Shown piece after piece: positions 62,497 to 64,000 of a stretch of 64,000 nucleotides of DNA; within the stretch, counting starts at the first letter, position 1; the number at the start of each line of letters is the position of its first letter. The notes under the pieces were generated by a model. That model saw nothing but the letters and a program-made list of their open reading frames with translations, ran no database searches and was not told the DNA's origin. Origin of the DNA: Clostridia bacterium (GTDB lineage: Bacteria; Bacillota; Clostridia; Oscillospirales; Acutalibacteraceae); assembly GCA_017631795.1 (NCBI GenBank), contig JAGBSO010000020.1:23282-87281 (forward strand). The letters run 5' to 3'. The position numbers were made by a program, and so were the translations under genes.

Positions 62497-63708
62497 ATGA
62501 ACAAAAAAATGTATGAAGCATACTGCAGAACATTTCAGGGTGTTATGCGTGTGGCTATGAATGTTCTTGACTGGTCAGAGCCCGAACTTCTGAAGGGGGC
62601 AGGAGCAGTTAAAGAGCTTCCTAAAAAAATCAAAGAATTAGGCTACAACAATGTTCTTGTTGTTACAGATAAAGGTCTTATGGGGCTTCATCTTCTTGAT
62701 TCAATGTTTGAAGAACTCAGAAACAACGAAATTGCATATGTTGTTTATGACGGTGTTCAGCCCAATCCCACAATTGATAACATTGAAGAAGCAAGAAAGC
62801 TTTTCCTCGGAAACGGTTGCCAGGCAATCATCGCATTCGGCGGCGGTTCACCCATGGACTGTGCAAAAGCCTGCGGTGCAAGAATTGCAAGACCTAATAC
62901 TGAAATCCCCAAGATGCGCGGTCAGCTCAAAGTTATCAAAAAGATTCCTACACTTTTCGCTGTTCCCACAACTGCAGGTACAGGTTCAGAAGCAACTCTC
63001 GCAGCTGTTGTTTCTAACCCCAAAACACATGAAAAGAATGCGATCAATGACCCTGTGCTTCGTCCGAAGTATGCAGTTCTTGATCCCGAACTCACATTAG
63101 GGCTTCCTCCTCACATCACATCAACAACAGGTATGGATGCTCTCACTCATGCTGTAGAAGCATATATCGGTCAGAGCAACACAGACAATACAGAAGAAAA
63201 AGCAAAGCTTGCTACAAAAATGATTTTTGCTAATCTTGAAACAGCATACAAGGACGGCAAAAATGTAGAAGCAAGAGAAAACATGCTCCTTGCTTCATAC
63301 TACGCTGGTATTGCTTTCACAAGAGCTTATGTAGGTTATGTTCATGCAATTGCTCATAACCTTGGCGGTATGTACGGTATTCCCCACGGTCTTGCAAATG
63401 CAGTAATTCTTCCTTATGTTCTTGATTTCTTCGGCGAAACAGCTTACAAACGTCTTGCAGAGCTTGCAGATGTTGCAGGTCTTGATTGTGCAGGCAAATC
63501 TGATGAAGAAAAAGCTAAGATGTTTATTGCTGAAATCAGAAGAATGAACAAGGATATGAATATCCCCGAAAAGTTCGAGCAGATTAAGGAATCTGACATT
63601 TCTCTCATTGCAGACAGAGCACTCAAAGAAGGTAATCCCCTTTATCCCGTTCCCAAGATTATGGACAAGGATGAATGCGTTGCACTCATCAGACAGCTCA
63701 TGGCTTAA
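62497..63708 (+). CDS. Iron-containing alcohol dehydrogenase
   Basis: This 403-residue group III ADH has the NAD loop AFGGGSPMDCAKACG, TTAGTGSEAT, TGMDALTHAVEAYI and the metal ligands in YVHAIAHNLGGMYGIPHGLANA. Substrates may be short alcohols, 1,3-propanediol/butanol type or lactaldehyde; not decidable here. Codon use is of the highly expressed type. GGAGG precedes the ATG, and a terminator follows. Confidence 0.95.
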   Translation: MNKKMYEAYCRTFQGVMRVAMNVLDWSEPELLKGAGAVKELPKKIKELGYNNVLVVTDKGLMGLHLLDSMFEELRNNEIAYVVYDGVQPNPTIDNIEEARKLFLGNGCQAIIAFGGGSPMDCAKACGARIARPNTEIPKMRGQLKVIKKIPTLFAVPTTAGTGSEATLAAVVSNPKTHEKNAINDPVLRPKYAVLDPELTLGLPPHITSTTGMDALTHAVEAYIGQSNTDNTEEKAKLATKMIFANLETAYKDGKNVEARENMLLASYYAGIAFTRAYVGYVHAIAHNLGGMYGIPHGLANAVILPYVLDFFGETAYKRLAELADVAGLDCAGKSDEEKAKMFIAEIRRMNKDMNIPEKFEQIKESDISLIADRALKEGNPLYPVPKIMDKDECVALIRQLMA

Positions 63709-63729
63709 TTTTAATCTAACATAACAAAC

Positions 63730-63772
63730 AACAGCAGCTACTTCCGTTATGGCAGTAACTGCTGTTTTTTTT
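63730..63772 (+). terminator. Terminator after the alcohol dehydrogenase
   Basis: ACAGCAG and CTGCTGT with further inner pairing, followed by eight T. Confidence 0.88.
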
Positions 63773-63793
63773 ATTTTTATTTATTATTTTATA

Positions 63794-63822
63794 TTGAGAA
63801 TTACAGAAAATTATTATATAAT
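63794..63822 (+). promoter_or_regulatory. Promoter of the response regulator
   Basis: TTGAGA (63794-63799), 17 bp, TATAAT (63817-63822). Confidence 0.65.
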
Positions 63823-63853
63823 AGTTTTAGTATACATAAAAAAAGGTGACGAC

Positions 63854-64000
63854 ATGCTCAGAATAATGATCGTTGATGATAATACAAATACAAGAAAACT
63901 CACTCAGACTGTTCTTAAACAGAACGGTTATGATACCGTTTGTGCCTGTGACGGTGAAGAAGGTCTTGAATTGCTTGATAAGATACATATTGACCTTATT
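63854..64000 (+). CDS. Response regulator, N-terminal fragment
   Basis: Forty-nine codons are visible before the right edge. MLRIMIVDDNTNTRKLTQTV carries the acidic pair of a receiver domain, and LDKIHIDLI approaches the phosphoacceptor Asp. AAAGGTGACG precedes the ATG. The output domain and any sensor kinase lie outside the window. Confidence 0.88.
   Translation, partial: MLRIMIVDDNTNTRKLTQTVLKQNGYDTVCACDGEEGLELLDKIHIDLI

Noticed and set aside
1..64000. tRNA, rRNA, SRP RNA, CRISPR, prophage, insertion sequences or a known defence island
   Set aside because: No cloverleaf, repeat-spacer array, transposase, integrase or defence motif was found by eye; small RNAs without clear structure could be missed.

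Overview
The window looks like chromosome from a low-GC, Gram-positive anaerobe of the class Clostridia, probably the Ruminococcaceae/Oscillospirales side. The reasons are strong AGGAGG ribosome sites, near-consensus sigma-A promoters with 17-bp spacers, a T-box on valS, RNase J, GdpP, YlxM, MutS2 and RecD2, a CwlD-type amidase, a dockerin protein, indolepyruvate:ferredoxin oxidoreductase, and several proteins that resemble Clostridia-restricted DUF families (4364, 5696, 6171, 6873). No rRNA, tRNA, insertion sequence, prophage, CRISPR array or recognised defence locus was seen. The species cannot be named from this sequence.

Layout. 1-2.4 kb: a feoAB iron operon (feoB runs off the left edge) with four copies of a DtxR-like palindrome, one inside the promoter. 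2.4-4.5 kb: a GH28 pectin-type hydrolase and a LOG-family protein. 4.5-5.8 kb: rpsF-ssb-rpsR. 5.8-10.5 kb: a VanY-type carboxypeptidase, a membrane-embedded M28 peptidase, a lipoprotein, and a divergent XRE regulator / histidine-phosphatase-fold pair. 10.5-13.5 kb: cwlD-radA-DUF6873-like-small membrane protein. 13.6 kb: an isolated 38-residue amphipathic peptide gene with its own promoter and hairpin. 13.8-25.6 kb: a long minus-strand run of RNase J, gdpP, rplI, dnaB, tilS, ftsH, a polyprenyl-phosphate sugar transferase and two cyclophilin lipoproteins. 25.7-30 kb: a nucleotidyltransferase/pseudo-mutase fusion, rnhA and a secreted dockerin protein. 30-36 kb: ylxM-ffh-rpsP-khpA, mutS2, galK. 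36-38.5 kb: a D-2-hydroxyacid dehydrogenase and gap. 38.5-46.1 kb: a PP2C-like membrane protein, pncB, a small XRE regulator, folC, and valS with its T-box leader. 46-55 kb: recD2, ldh, an MreB-like gene, iorAB, a PurF-like protein and an unknown membrane-anchored protein. 55-60 kb: a DUF5696 lipoprotein, metA, DUF4364 and a HAD phosphatase, ending in a 183-bp fold-back element. 60-64 kb: DUF6171-GH51, a GtrA-like protein, an iron alcohol dehydrogenase and a truncated response regulator.

Most genes are ordinary housekeeping. The unusual content is (a) five proteins whose folds are recognisable but whose key catalytic residues are changed: a histidine phosphatase with RNG for RHG, a cyclophilin without its Arg, a phosphohexomutase domain without its Ser, a PP2C-like domain without metal ligands, and a PurF without its Cys nucleophile; (b) a highly codon-biased 38-residue amphipathic peptide; (c) a dockerin protein ending in what looks like a chagasin-type protease-inhibitor domain; (d) a long imperfect palindrome between two convergent genes. 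Functions assigned to these are inferences from sequence alone.
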